Shown one piece after another: positions 55,084 through 64,000 of a stretch of 64,000 nt of DNA (positions are counted from its first letter, which is position 1; every line of letters starts with the position of its first letter). The DNA lies in NCBI GenBank assembly GCA_963753135.1, contig CAVWBA010000005.1, positions 186,001 through 250,000 on the forward strand, read 5' to 3'. The notes beneath the pieces were generated by a model that worked only from the letters and a program-made list of their open reading frames with translations, searched no databases and was not told where the DNA came from. The DNA is from Roseiarcus sp963753135 (lineage in GTDB: Bacteria; Pseudomonadota; Alphaproteobacteria; Rhizobiales; Beijerinckiaceae). The position numbers and the translations under genes are program-made.

Positions 55084-57348
55084 CTAGAGGCGCACTTGGA
55101 GCCGTTCCGCCAGCCGCTGGAGCGGTCCGCGCAGGGATGCGTCCTCGCGCCCTTTGGCGAGCATCGCCTCGACCTCGCGCTCCACCTCGCCGATATGGAG
55201 CGTGAGCGTCATCGCCTTGACCGGCCCGATCGAGGTCGCCGACATCGACAATTCGCGGTAGCCGATCGCCATCAGCGCCATGGCTTCAAGGGGCTCTCCG
55301 CCCATTTCCCCACACAAGGTCACTGGCGTTCCGTGTCGGGCGCCGGCTTCGGCGATCGAGCGCAGAGCGCGCAAGAAGCCGACACTCAGCGGATCGAAGC
55401 GGCTGGAGACGCGGCGGTTGTCGCGATCGGCCGCGTAGAGATATTGCATAAGGTCGTTCGAGCCGACCGACAGGAAGTCGGCGGCGGCGGTGATCTCGTC
55501 GAGCTGCCATAAGAGCGACGGCACTTCGACCATGACCCCGAGGCTGACGGCGCTCGGCGGCTCATAGCCGTGGCTGACGCTCCAAGCGAGCTCGCGGTCG
55601 AACATCGTCCGCGCGGCCCGGAACTCATCGACGGTCGAAACCATGGGCGCCATGACCCTGAGGTCGCGCCCCGCGGCGGCGCGGATAAACGCACGGAATT
55701 GCATCTTGAGCAGCGCCGGGCGATCGAGCCCGATGCGCAGAGCGCGCCAGCCAAGCGCGGGATTCTCCTCTTCGAGGCCCTTCATGTAAGGCAAGAGCTT
55801 GTCGCCGCCGATGTCAAGCGTGCGGAAGGTGACCGGCCGGTCGCCGGCGGCGTCGAGGATGGCGCGATAAAGCTGCTTCTGCGCGCCTGGCCGGGGAAAG
55901 CGCGCGGCGAGCATGAACTGCAATTCGGTGCGGAAAAGGCCGATCGACCTTGCCCCGGTCTCCGCCAGGTGCGGCATGTCGACGAGGAGCCCGGCGTTCA
56001 TGTGCAGGCCGATCGAGACGCCGTCGACGCTGACTGTCGGCGTGTCGCGGAGGGCCCGATATTGCGCCTGGCGCCGGGCGCGCATGCGCGCCTTTTCGGC
56101 GTAGGCCGCCTCGACGTCCGCCGGCGGGCGCAGATGGATCTCGCCCGCGTCGCCGTCGACGATTATGGCGTCGCCGTGCTCGACGATCTCGGAGATATTC
56201 GCGATATCGCTCACTGCGGGAATGGCAAGTGCGCGGGCGACGATGGCGATATGGCTCGAGGCGCCCGCCTCCTCCACAACCAGACCGCGCAGCCGGACGC
56301 GATCATAGTCGAGTAGCGCCGCCGGGCTCATCGAACGGGCGACAAGGATGGCGTTTTCCGGCAATTCCTCTGGCAGCAAAACCAGGCTTTGGCCGGCAAG
56401 TTGATGCAGCAGGCGATTGGCGATGTCGGTCAGGTCGTGGAGCCGATCGCGCAGATAGGGATCAGTCTGGCGCTGCAGCTTGGCCCGAGCGTCGTTATGC
56501 ACGCGCTCAACCGCGGCCTCAGCGGTCAGGCCGGAGCTGACCGCTTCACGCAGCCGGCGTAGCCAGCCGCGATCGTGGGCGATCATTCGGAAGGCCTCCA
56601 GGACGTCGCGGTGCTCGCCGCCGACACCGTCGTCGCTGCGGTCGATCAGATCGTCGACCGAGGCGCGCATGGCGCTGATCGCCGTCTCGAGCCGAATAAG
56701 CTCGGATTCCACGTCGTCGGCGACGATCGTGGACACCGTGACGCGCGGCTGGTGCATCACCACATGCCCGAGCCCGAGCCCGTCGGCGATGCCGACGCCT
56801 TTAAGCGACATTTGCCGGCGCACGGCGATGGGTGCGCCCTGGGCGGCTATCCCCTGCAGTTCGCCGGATGCGATCATCTCGGCGAGCAGCATGGCGGTCG
56901 TTTGCAGCGCCTCGAGTTCCTCCTCGGAATAGGCGCGCCGAGCGCGATTTTGCACCACCAGCACCCCGATCGTGGCGCCGCCGCGCAAGACAGGCACGCC
57001 GAGGAACGACTGGTAGATTTCTTCGCCCGTCTCGGGTCTGTAGGAAAAGGCGGGATGGTGCTGCGCGTCCGACAGCGCCAGCGGTTCGGCGCTGGAGACG
57101 ATGAGGCCGACAAGCCCCTCGCCTGGCCGCATCGTGGTCAGATGGACCGCCTCGCGGTTGAGGCCCTCGGTGGCGAACAACTCCATCGCTCCGTCAGCGC
57201 GCACGACGTAAAGCGAGCACACCTCCGCCACCATGTTGGAGGCGATGAGGACGACGATGCGGTCCAGGCGCGCCTGGGCGGTGACAGGCTCCGCCATCAC
57301 CTCGCGGAGCCGCCGCAACAACAGACGCGGTCCGCCCGGCGCGCGCAT
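55084..57348 (-). CDS. ptsP: Phosphoenolpyruvate-protein phosphotransferase PtsP (EI-Ntr)
   Basis: About 754 residues if started at ATG 57348 (MRAPGGPRLLLRRLREVMAE, the family start); an ATG at 57408 gives 20 extra residues. N-terminal GAF domain (LDRIVVLIASNMVAEVCSLY), then the EI domains with the phosphorylated His in GASSHIAIVARAL and the C-terminal PEP-binding barrel (GLFRTELQFML, VSVGSNDLMQYLY). Starts the nitrogen-related PTS phosphorelay. Confidence 0.95.
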   Translation of the reverse strand: MRAPGGPRLLLRRLREVMAEPVTAQARLDRIVVLIASNMVAEVCSLYVVRADGAMELFATEGLNREAVHLTTMRPGEGLVGLIVSSAEPLALSDAQHHPAFSYRPETGEEIYQSFLGVPVLRGGATIGVLVVQNRARRAYSEEELEALQTTAMLLAEMIASGELQGIAAQGAPIAVRRQMSLKGVGIADGLGLGHVVMHQPRVTVSTIVADDVESELIRLETAISAMRASVDDLIDRSDDGVGGEHRDVLEAFRMIAHDRGWLRRLREAVSSGLTAEAAVERVHNDARAKLQRQTDPYLRDRLHDLTDIANRLLHQLAGQSLVLLPEELPENAILVARSMSPAALLDYDRVRLRGLVVEEAGASSHIAIVARALAIPAVSDIANISEIVEHGDAIIVDGDAGEIHLRPPADVEAAYAEKARMRARRQAQYRALRDTPTVSVDGVSIGLHMNAGLLVDMPHLAETGARSIGLFRTELQFMLAARFPRPGAQKQLYRAILDAAGDRPVTFRTLDIGGDKLLPYMKGLEEENPALGWRALRIGLDRPALLKMQFRAFIRAAAGRDLRVMAPMVSTVDEFRAARTMFDRELAWSVSHGYEPPSAVSLGVMVEVPSLLWQLDEITAAADFLSVGSNDLMQYLYAADRDNRRVSSRFDPLSVGFLRALRSIAEAGARHGTPVTLCGEMGGEPLEAMALMAIGYRELSMSATSIGPVKAMTLTLHIGEVEREVEAMLAKGREDASLRGPLQRLAERLQVRL

Positions 57349-57542
57349 CAAAAACGTCCTATCCATCACCGGCCGATGGGTCGGCCGGTTGAACCATGCA
57401 ATGATCACGCCGAAGGGAAGCCGCTCCCCGGAATGCGCTTCCCTCCCGTGTCCTCAATAAGCTTTATCGCGGTATAGAAACGAAATGCGGGCGCGGCAAG
57501 GCCGGACTCCGCGCCCTTTATGGGGACCCGCCGACCCGGCCT

Positions 57543-59231
57543 TCAGGGCGCCCTGAGCAGCGCCGAAGTCCTCGCAGCTCCAGTCGCCCGGGCGGCGAGA
57601 ACCTCGTCGAGCCAATCCGGCCGCATCTCGGGCACCGAGGAGAGAAGCAATTCAGTATATGGATGATAGGGCGGCGAGAATACTGTGGCGGTGTCGCCGC
57701 TCGCCACCATCTTGCCCTTCAGCATCACCGCAACCTTGTTGGCTATTCGTTTCACCGTTCCGAGATCGTGGGTAATGAAAAGATAGGCGACGCCCAGATC
57801 CTCTTGCAGCTTCTTCAGCAAACGGAGAATCTCTTCGCCCACCAGCTGATCGAGCGCGGAGGTGACCTCGTCGCAGATGATCAGATCGGGTTCGGCGGCG
57901 AGCGCCCGGGCGATCGACACGCGCTGCTTCTGCCCGCCGGACAATTCGCTGGTCTTGCGGGTAATGAAGGATTCCGGCAGATCCATCTGCCTTAATAGCT
58001 CCGATACTCGCGCGCGCACTTCCTGGCGCGATCGATTGAAATAGAACGCCACTGGCCTGCCGATCGTCTCGAGCAAGGTGTGCTGCGGATTGAGCGCGAC
58101 GTCGGGCATCTGGTAGATCATCTGCACCCGGCGCAATTGGTCCTTGGTGCGATCCTTAAGTCGCGGCGATAGGCTTGCCCCGTTGAAGCGCACGTCGCCG
58201 GCGACCCGCGGCAAGAGGCCGGTGATGACTCGCGCCAAAGTCGATTTGCCCGAACCCAACTCCCCGACCACGGCCACGGTGTCGCCCTTGCGCACTTCGA
58301 GACTGACGTCATCGACGACTTTGGGCTTGCCCGGATAATCGGCGCTAACGTGGTCGATGGCGAGGATTGGAGCCTCGGCGACGACGTTGGCGTCTACGAA
58401 ATTGCGGCCAGCGACGCGTTCGGTCACCAGTCGCCGCGTATAGTCCTCTTTCGGCTCAAGCAGGATTTGCCGTGAATCGCCGAATTCGACCATTTTACCG
58501 CGCCTTAGCACCATGATGCGGTCGGCGATTTGGGCGACGACGGCGAGGTCATGCGTGATGTAAAGCGCCGCCGTGCCGTGCTCGCGGATGAGCTTACGGA
58601 AGGCGGCGAGGCATTCGACCTGAGTCGTCACGTCAAGCGCGGTGGTCGGCTCATCGAAGATGAGAATGTCGGGCTTGGCGACCATCGCCATCGCCGCCAT
58701 CACGCGCTGGAGCTGGCCGCCGGAAACCTGATGGGGATAGCGCGACCCGATCGTCTCGGGGCTCGGCAGATCGAGCTGCTTGAACAGGCTGACCGCCTCC
58801 GCGCGCGCCTTCGCAGGCGACAAGACGCCATGCCGCACCGCAGCCTCGCAGACCTGCTCCATCAGCGTATGAGCAGGATTGAATGAGGCCGCCGCGCTCT
58901 GGGCGATATAGGCGATCTTCGGGCCGCGCAGCTCGCGGCGTTCATTCGGGCTGACCGCGCGGATGTCCGTGTCGCCGAAGATAATGTTGCCGCCGACGAT
59001 ATGGCAGTCGCGGCGGGTGTAGCCCATGGAGGCAAGTCCGATGGTCGACTTGCCGGCGCCCGATTCGCCGATGAGACCGATCACTTCGCCGCGCCGCAAT
59101 TGCAGCGACACGTCATCGACCAGAACTGGCCCTTCGCCAGCATCCGTGCGCACCGCAACCCGCATGTCGCGAATGTCCAGAATGATGGGATTGTCCTCAG
59201 ACCTGAGCGCGTCCCCAGTTTGATCGTTCAT
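57543..59231 (-). CDS. ABC transporter ATP-binding protein with two nucleotide-binding domains
   Basis: 562 residues from ATG 59231, overlapping the permease stop (ATGA) once the permease frame is repaired. Two ATPase domains: first Walker A GESGAGKST, signature VSGGQLQRVM, Walker B ILIFDEPTTALD; second Walker A GELGSGKST, signature LSGGQKQRVS, Walker B LIICDEVTSALD. Equivalent to DppD plus DppF in one chain, common for peptide/nickel-type importers. Confidence 0.93.
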   Translation of the reverse strand: MNDQTGDALRSEDNPIILDIRDMRVAVRTDAGEGPVLVDDVSLQLRRGEVIGLIGESGAGKSTIGLASMGYTRRDCHIVGGNIIFGDTDIRAVSPNERRELRGPKIAYIAQSAAASFNPAHTLMEQVCEAAVRHGVLSPAKARAEAVSLFKQLDLPSPETIGSRYPHQVSGGQLQRVMAAMAMVAKPDILIFDEPTTALDVTTQVECLAAFRKLIREHGTAALYITHDLAVVAQIADRIMVLRRGKMVEFGDSRQILLEPKEDYTRRLVTERVAGRNFVDANVVAEAPILAIDHVSADYPGKPKVVDDVSLEVRKGDTVAVVGELGSGKSTLARVITGLLPRVAGDVRFNGASLSPRLKDRTKDQLRRVQMIYQMPDVALNPQHTLLETIGRPVAFYFNRSRQEVRARVSELLRQMDLPESFITRKTSELSGGQKQRVSIARALAAEPDLIICDEVTSALDQLVGEEILRLLKKLQEDLGVAYLFITHDLGTVKRIANKVAVMLKGKMVASGDTATVFSPPYHPYTELLLSSVPEMRPDWLDEVLAARATGAARTSALLRAP

Positions 59232-60056
59232 GCGCCTTCTCCCTGGCCTCGAGAATGAATCGCCAGCATCCAGTCGACGACGAAATTGACGCCGATGGTC
59301 AGAGATCGCGATCGCGGCTGCGGGATAGAGCGGCGCCGCGGAGCCGAAATTGATCATGTCGCGGTAGTCCCTCACCATGCTGCCCCAGTCGGCGTCGGGG
59401 GGCTGCACGCCGAGCCCGAGAAAACTGAGCGCCGCGATGAACAGAAACGTGAAACAAAAACGTAAGCCGAACTCAGCCGTCAGCGGTGGAATGGCATTGG
59501 GCAAGACCTCGCGTCGGACAATCCACCACCACCCTTCGCCGCGCAGGCGAGCCGCCTCGACGAACTCCAGGCTGACGATATTCACGGCCACCGACCTCGC
59601 CAGGCGAAACACCTTGGTCGAATCGAGGATGGCGATCGTGATGATGAGCACTGGGAGCGCCGTGCCAAGCACCGAGAGGATGACGAAGGCGAAGATGAGC
59701 GTCGGCATGGACAAGATGAGGTCGACGAGACGCGACAGCGCCTGATCGACCCATCCGCCCGTAACCGCAGCGGCAAAGCCGGTGATGACGCCAATGAGGA
59801 AGGAAAGGGCGGTTATGACCAGCGCAAGGCCGATCGACATGCGCGCGCCATAGATCAGACGGCTCACGATATCGCGTCCAAGATTGTCAAGCCCGAGCCA
59901 ATGCGTCGCGTCGGGATCCGCCCAGGCGTCGCCGAGCGGCGTCGCCTGATCGAAAGGCGCAATCAGCGGCGCCAGCAGCGCGACGAGCAGATTGATGACG
60001 ACAATGACGATGCCGATCTGCGCCGTGACGCTCAGTTTGTAGCCGCGGATGCGCAT
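59228..60056 (-). CDS. ABC transporter permease (DppC/OppC type), frameshifted
   Basis: About 275 residues. Multiple transmembrane segments with the EAA-type loop EAARLRGEGWWWIVRREVLP. Near 59302 one extra base sends the frame into the next gene, creating a false permease-ATPase fusion; repaired, it ends LTIGVNFVVDWMLAIHSRGQ with a stop at 59228, as expected. Second permease of the operon. Confidence 0.87.
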
Positions 60057-60070
60057 AAGGCGGCCCTTGA

Positions 60071-61018
60071 TCAGCGCGGCCGGCGAAGCCGGGGATTGGA
60101 CAGAATGGCGAGGATGTCGGCGATCATGTTGAGCAGGATGAAGGTCGCGGCGAAGATGAGCCCGCAGGCCTGGACGACAGGAACGTCGTGCTTGGAGACT
60201 TCGTCCACCATCAACTGGCCGAGGCCCGGATAGACGAACACGGTCTCGACCACGACGACGCCGACGATGAGATAGGCGAGATTGAGCGCGACGACGGAAA
60301 TGATCGGGGCAAGCGCGTTGGGCAAAGCGTGACGCATGACGATGCGCGACTTGGTCAGGCCCTTCAGGATCGCCATCTCGATATAGGGGCTCGCCATGAC
60401 CGACAGCACGGAGGCCCGCGTCATCCTCATCATGTGCGCCACGATGACGAGAACGAGCGTCACCATCGGCAGGAACGCGATATAGAGCCGCTCGAGGAAC
60501 GACGTGTCGGACGAGACGCTCGCCAACGAAGGGAACCAGCCGAGCTCAACCGCGACGTATTTGATGAGGAGATAGGCCAGGAAATATTCCGGCACGGAGA
60601 TCGTCATCAGCGTCACGACGTTGACGAGCCGGTCGAAGACGCCGCCCTGCCAGATCGCCGCTAAAAGGCCAAGCCCAATGGCCAACGGCACGGCGACGAT
60701 CGCCGCATAGGCCGCCAGGAACATCGTGTTGGCGAAGCGTGGCGCGATCTCCTGCAGAACGTCGCGGCCGTTGGCGAGCGACTTGCCGAAATCGCCGTGC
60801 AGCGCGCCAAACAGCCACTGGAAGAAACGAACATAAGCCGGCTGGTCGAGCCCAAGGTCGAGCCGCATCTTGGCGAGCGTTTCGGGAGTGGCGGTGTTCT
60901 GCAGAATGGCGGAAGCGAGGTCGCCAGGCAGAATCTCGGTCCCGATGAAGATCAGCACCGAAGCGGCGAACAGCGTGAGGACGCCGAGGCCGAGACGGTT
61001 GAGGACGAGCTTCAGCAT
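60071..61018 (-). CDS. ABC transporter permease (DppB/OppB type)
   Basis: 315 residues with six predicted helices. MLKLVLNRLGLGVLTLFAAS is the usual start; the family loop reads MAILKGLTKSRIVMRHALPN. Pairs with the DppC-type permease 14 bp downstream. Confidence 0.95.
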   Translation of the reverse strand: MLKLVLNRLGLGVLTLFAASVLIFIGTEILPGDLASAILQNTATPETLAKMRLDLGLDQPAYVRFFQWLFGALHGDFGKSLANGRDVLQEIAPRFANTMFLAAYAAIVAVPLAIGLGLLAAIWQGGVFDRLVNVVTLMTISVPEYFLAYLLIKYVAVELGWFPSLASVSSDTSFLERLYIAFLPMVTLVLVIVAHMMRMTRASVLSVMASPYIEMAILKGLTKSRIVMRHALPNALAPIISVVALNLAYLIVGVVVVETVFVYPGLGQLMVDEVSKHDVPVVQACGLIFAATFILLNMIADILAILSNPRLRRPR

Positions 61019-61113
61019 GGGCGCCCCTCTCGACCCCGATCCGGGTTACGTCCGCAAGGGCGCGGCGCGAAGCAGCGCGAGAGCGCTCGCGCCATGCGTC
61101 GTTACGCTATCGA

Positions 61114-62703
61114 TCAAGACTTCAGCCAGGCGTCCTCCATGATCCAGCCGTTGTTCATGTCATAGCCGCCATGGGGCGTGTGGCCGCCGACCTTCTGGTT
61201 ATGCGCGTCGAGCCAGTCGCGGAACACGGGTATGAGCGCCCCGCCGCGCTGGTTGAGAATGGCTTGCATCTCCCAGATATAGGGCTTGCGCTTCGCCTCG
61301 TCAGTCTCGGCTCGCGCATCCGCTAGCAGCTTCTCGAATTGCGCGTCGTTCCAGTGCGTCTCGTTCCAGGGCGCGCTCGCTTGGAAGGCGACCGAGAGCA
61401 TCTGCGTCGCCGCCGGCCGTCCGCCCCAGTAGCTGCTAACGAAGGGCGCCTTCAGCCAGACGTTATCGAAGTAACCGTCCGCCGGTTCCTTCTTCACGTC
61501 GACCTTAATTCCGGCTTTCGACGCGCTCGCCTGCAAGAGCGTCGCCTGATCGACCGCGCCGTTGAATGCGGCGTCGGACGCCTGGAGGATGATCTTCGGG
61601 TCGGCGACGCCCGCCTTCTTGAAATGGAAGGCGGCCTTTTCGGGATCGTACTTGCGCTGCGGCAGCTCCTTGTTGAAATAGGGGTCGGTCGGGGGAATCG
61701 GATGGTCGTTGCCGGCCGTGCCGTAACCGCTGAACAAGGCTTTGAGCATCTGTTCGCGATCGGCGGCGAGCATCAGCGCCATGCGGATGTCGGGATTGTC
61801 GTAAGGGGCCTTATCGACCTCCATCGCCAGGACGGAGAACCAGCCGCCCGGCGCGCGCACAACTTCGATCCTCGGCGTTTTGGACAGAAGCGCCACAGCC
61901 TTGTGATCGACCCGGTTGATCGCGTCGATCTGGCCCGAGATCAGCGCGTTGAGGCGCGCGGAGCCGTCGTTGATGACGGTCACGTCAACGCCATCGAGAA
62001 GGCCTTTGCCCTCTTTCCAGTAGGGCCGGACCTTCTTGACCCGGATCCGGACGCCGGGGTCGTAGCTCTCAAGCACGAACGCGCCCGTCCCGACCGGCTT
62101 CGCCCAATCCTTGAAGCCGTCCGGAACCATCATGAGATGATAATCGGTGAGGCCGTAGGGGAAATCGGCGTCCGGAGATGAGAGCGAGACCTGGATCTGG
62201 TGGTCGTTGAGCTTCTTGATGTCGGTGACGCCTTTCACCGAAGTGGCGCCGCCCGACTTCGTGTCGCCGCGGTGGAGGTTGAGCGAGTAGATCGCGTCGT
62301 CGGCGCTGAATTCCTTGCCGTTCGAGAAGGTCACGCCCTTGCGCAGGTTCAAGACCCAATCCTTGGCGCTGTTGGTCGCCTCCCAGCTCTCCGCCAGCTC
62401 CGGATGGGGTTTCCCGTCCTGGCCCCATTCGGCGAGGCAGTTCCATATGCCGTGGTTGGAGTCGATCATCACCGAGTCGGTCGTGGTGCGGAAGTCAAGG
62501 CTGTCGGTGGTGCTGCCGCCCGCGAGGCCGAGCTTCAGCACCCCGCCGCTCTTGGGCGCGTCCGCAGCGATCGCGCCGGCGCTCGCCAGCATGGTTGAAA
62601 TCGCGAGACTCGAAGCGCCGAGCGCGGCGGCGCGGCCCATGAACTCGCGGCGCGAAATGGCTCCCTTGATGAGGCGCCCGTTCCAGTAATCCAGTTCGCT
62701 CAT
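61114..62703 (-). CDS. ABC transporter substrate-binding protein, family 5, Tat-exported
   Basis: 529 residues from ATG 62703. Twin-arginine signal: SRREFMGRAAALGASSLAIS with cleavage after AIA. The family 5 extracellular solute-binding signature includes AESWEATNSAKDWVLNLRKG and VTFSNGKEFSADD. First gene of the operon SBP-permease-permease-ATPase. Substrate probably a peptide or similar; not predictable. Confidence 0.93.
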   Translation of the reverse strand: MSELDYWNGRLIKGAISRREFMGRAAALGASSLAISTMLASAGAIAADAPKSGGVLKLGLAGGSTTDSLDFRTTTDSVMIDSNHGIWNCLAEWGQDGKPHPELAESWEATNSAKDWVLNLRKGVTFSNGKEFSADDAIYSLNLHRGDTKSGGATSVKGVTDIKKLNDHQIQVSLSSPDADFPYGLTDYHLMMVPDGFKDWAKPVGTGAFVLESYDPGVRIRVKKVRPYWKEGKGLLDGVDVTVINDGSARLNALISGQIDAINRVDHKAVALLSKTPRIEVVRAPGGWFSVLAMEVDKAPYDNPDIRMALMLAADREQMLKALFSGYGTAGNDHPIPPTDPYFNKELPQRKYDPEKAAFHFKKAGVADPKIILQASDAAFNGAVDQATLLQASASKAGIKVDVKKEPADGYFDNVWLKAPFVSSYWGGRPAATQMLSVAFQASAPWNETHWNDAQFEKLLADARAETDEAKRKPYIWEMQAILNQRGGALIPVFRDWLDAHNQKVGGHTPHGGYDMNNGWIMEDAWLKS

Positions 62704-62785
62704 TGACTTGGATCCTCTCCGACCGCGCCCTTCCCCATACTCCGATCGGCTGCGTTTTGTAGGTCTCGTTGCTCGACTTGGCGTT

Positions 62786-62804
62786 AGAATTTCCATTCTG
62801 TCAA
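62786..62804 (-). promoter_or_regulatory. -35-like box with adjoining palindrome upstream of the ABC operon
   Basis: On the minus strand TTGACA (62804-62799) adjoins the inverted repeat AGAAT-GGAA-ATTCT (62799-62786). The -10 that would follow is weak. It may be a regulator site over the transporter promoter; weak support. Confidence 0.3.
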
Positions 62805-63049
62805 TTGTGCGTGACCGCTGTGAAGCCACCATACCCGACGGTCGACGAATCCGCTTCGGGCGCCTCTTCTTACGATCTGCATGTGTTTTGAGCGGGGCCC
62901 GAGTGTCTGCGGCGCGATGATTGGCGCGTCCGGGCGGCGGCCTCGAAATAGCGGTTCCCTCGCGTTGACTTGCGTTCGAGCCAAGATTAGGGGTTCCCGC
63001 CTCGAATTGCCTCACGCGAGCGCCTAATTCGGCAGGAGTTCTGCGACCG

Positions 63050-63799
63050 ATGAAGATCCTCGTGCCCGCCAAACGGGTGGTTGACTACAACATCAAGATC
63101 CGGATCAAGGCCGACGGCTCGGGAGTCGAACTCGCCAACGTCAAGATGTCGATGAATCCGTTCGACGAGATCGCGGTCGAGGAAGCGCTGCGGCAGAAGG
63201 AGGCCGGGAAGGCGAGCGAAATTGTGATCGTTTCGATCGGCGCAGCGCAGGCCAGCGAGACCATTCGCACCGCGCTCGCCATGGGGGCCGACCGTGGAAT
63301 CCTGATCAAGACCGACGTGCTCGTTGAACCGTTGACGGTCGCCAAGCTGCTCAAGGGCGTGGTCACCGCTGAACAGCCGGGGCTGGTCATCATGGGCAAG
63401 CAGGCGATCGACGACAACTCGAACCAGACCGGGCAGATGCTGGCGGCGCTGACCGGCTGGGGCCAGGGCACGTTCGCCTCCAAGGTTGTCATCGGCGACG
63501 GCTCGGTCGAAGTCACGCGCGAGGTCGACGCTGGCCTGCAGACCGTGTCGTTGAAGCTGCCGGCGATTATCACCACCGATCTGCGCTTGAACGAGCCGCG
63601 CTACGCTTCGCTGCCGAATATCATGAAGGCGAAGAAGAAGCCGATCGAAGAGAAGACCCCGGCCGACTATGGGGTCGACGTTTCGCCCAGGCTCAAGGTG
63701 CTGAAGACCGTCGAGCCCCCGGGTCGTAAGTCCGGGGTCAAGGTCAAATCAGTAGCTGAGCTGGTCGCAAAGCTGCACGACGAAGCGGGGGTGATCTGA
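63050..63799 (+). CDS. etfB: Electron transfer flavoprotein beta subunit
   Basis: 249 residues. MKILVPAKRVVDYNIKIRIK start, MSMNPFDEIAVEEALRQKEA, and GKQAIDDNSNQTGQMLAALT, with the C-terminal AMP-binding region. With EtfA it carries electrons from acyl-CoA and other dehydrogenases to ETF-quinone oxidoreductase. Divergent from the ABC operon across 346 bp in which I see no further gene. Confidence 0.97.
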   Translation: MKILVPAKRVVDYNIKIRIKADGSGVELANVKMSMNPFDEIAVEEALRQKEAGKASEIVIVSIGAAQASETIRTALAMGADRGILIKTDVLVEPLTVAKLLKGVVTAEQPGLVIMGKQAIDDNSNQTGQMLAALTGWGQGTFASKVVIGDGSVEVTREVDAGLQTVSLKLPAIITTDLRLNEPRYASLPNIMKAKKKPIEEKTPADYGVDVSPRLKVLKTVEPPGRKSGVKVKSVAELVAKLHDEAGVI

Positions 63800-63801
63800 C
63801 G

Positions 63802-64000
63802 ATGGCCACCCTTCTTCTGGCGGAAGTCGCCGGCGGACAATTGAACGATGCGACGGCGCGGGCGCTCACCGCCGCGCTCGAGCTGGGTCAGCCCGTCGAT
63901 GTTCTCGTCGCGGGCCACGGCGTCGGCGCAGCCGCCGAGGCGGCTGCAAAGCTTCAAGGCGTGGCGAAGGTGTTGGTCGCCGACGATCCTCTCTACGAGC
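63802..64000 (+). CDS. etfA: Electron transfer flavoprotein alpha subunit, 5-prime part
   Basis: Begins 3 bp after etfB: MATLLLAEVAGGQLNDATAR, ALTAALELGQPVDVLVAGHG, then runs off the window at about residue 66. N-terminal ETF alpha domain; the FAD-binding C-terminal domain lies outside. Confidence 0.95.
   Translation, partial: MATLLLAEVAGGQLNDATARALTAALELGQPVDVLVAGHGVGAAAEAAAKLQGVAKVLVADDPLYE

Noticed and set aside
57543..60056. 837-codon permease-ATPase fusion
   Set aside because: A single extra base near 59302 creates it; the repaired permease ends with the normal C-terminus and a stop overlapping the ATPase ATG.
62704..63049. Sigma-70 promoter for etfB (TTGACT near 62966)
   Set aside because: The -10 at 17 bases (TAGGGG) is too poor to support.
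1..64000. tRNA, rRNA, CRISPR, prophage or integrase signatures
   Set aside because: I scanned the gaps for cloverleaf-like ends, regular spaced repeats and phage genes and found none.

Overview
The window is about 64 kb of GC-rich, densely coded bacterial chromosome. The gene content points to an alphaproteobacterium, most likely of the order Hyphomicrobiales. The clues are a DivL-type cell-cycle kinase with Tyr in its H-box, 5-aminolevulinate synthase (the C4 haem route), HslVU behind an alphaproteobacterial RpoH-like promoter, a PtsP (EI-Ntr)/prfA block, DUF1007 beside a Ni/Co exporter, and an EtfBA pair. I cannot name the genus. No rRNA, tRNA or CRISPR array was recognised.

Layout. 1-4.6 kb: divL (cut by the window edge), trpS and a double-ACT regulator, all on the minus strand. 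4.8-6.3 kb: a TetR gene divergent from an alpha/beta hydrolase. 6.3-9.2 kb: hslVU and a PHP hydrolase. 9.5-14.1 kb: a redox/sulfur-type cluster (two rhodanese paralogues, an AhpD-like protein, DUF302) behind an FNR/FixK-type box, facing a purine-degradation operon (puuE-uraD fusion, guaD); a guaD 3-prime remnant shows that part of this locus was duplicated. 14.2-20 kb: enoyl-CoA hydratase, VapBC, a threonine-synthase-like enzyme, LysR and two secreted unknowns. 20.2-30.2 kb: housekeeping genes (rpsT, lepA, alaS, icd) with small accessory genes. 30.4-33.5 kb: cytochrome c, acyl-CoA synthetase, aldo/keto reductase. 33.7-40 kb: hemA-hemE-hemF, a small secreted protein, a polyprenyl diphosphate synthase, DUF2007 and a tRNA methyltransferase. 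40.1-48.1 kb is the most decayed part: cytochrome bd genes reduced to two ends around an IS630 element, a 160-bp MITE-like element at the stop codon of a Ni/Co exporter gene, extensin-like and PEP-CTERM proteins, and a molybdenum hydroxylase operon with two internal deletions. 48.1-57.4 kb: GST, a TPR lipoprotein, YCII, a 2-hydroxyacid dehydrogenase, a cupin, an FAD monooxygenase, nadD, prfA and ptsP. 57.5-62.7 kb: a peptide-type ABC transporter operon. 63.05 kb to the end: etfB and the start of etfA.

About fifteen otherwise intact genes carry frame changes, mostly explained by one extra base, several of them in short homopolymers. The reading frames are well conserved on both sides of each change and essential genes are hit, so most look like assembly or read errors rather than gene decay; coordinates are given for the restored gene. 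The large deletions (cydAB, molybdenum hydroxylase) cannot be explained that way. The IS630 transposase frame change is different again: it lies at an A7G slippery run and is probably programmed.

The most interesting biology is the FNR/FixK-boxed rhodanese/AhpD/DUF302 cluster with its partial duplication, the IS630-associated loss of cytochrome bd, the Tyr-for-His DivL, and clear regulatory palindromes (vapBC, the TetR/hydrolase divergence, hemA).
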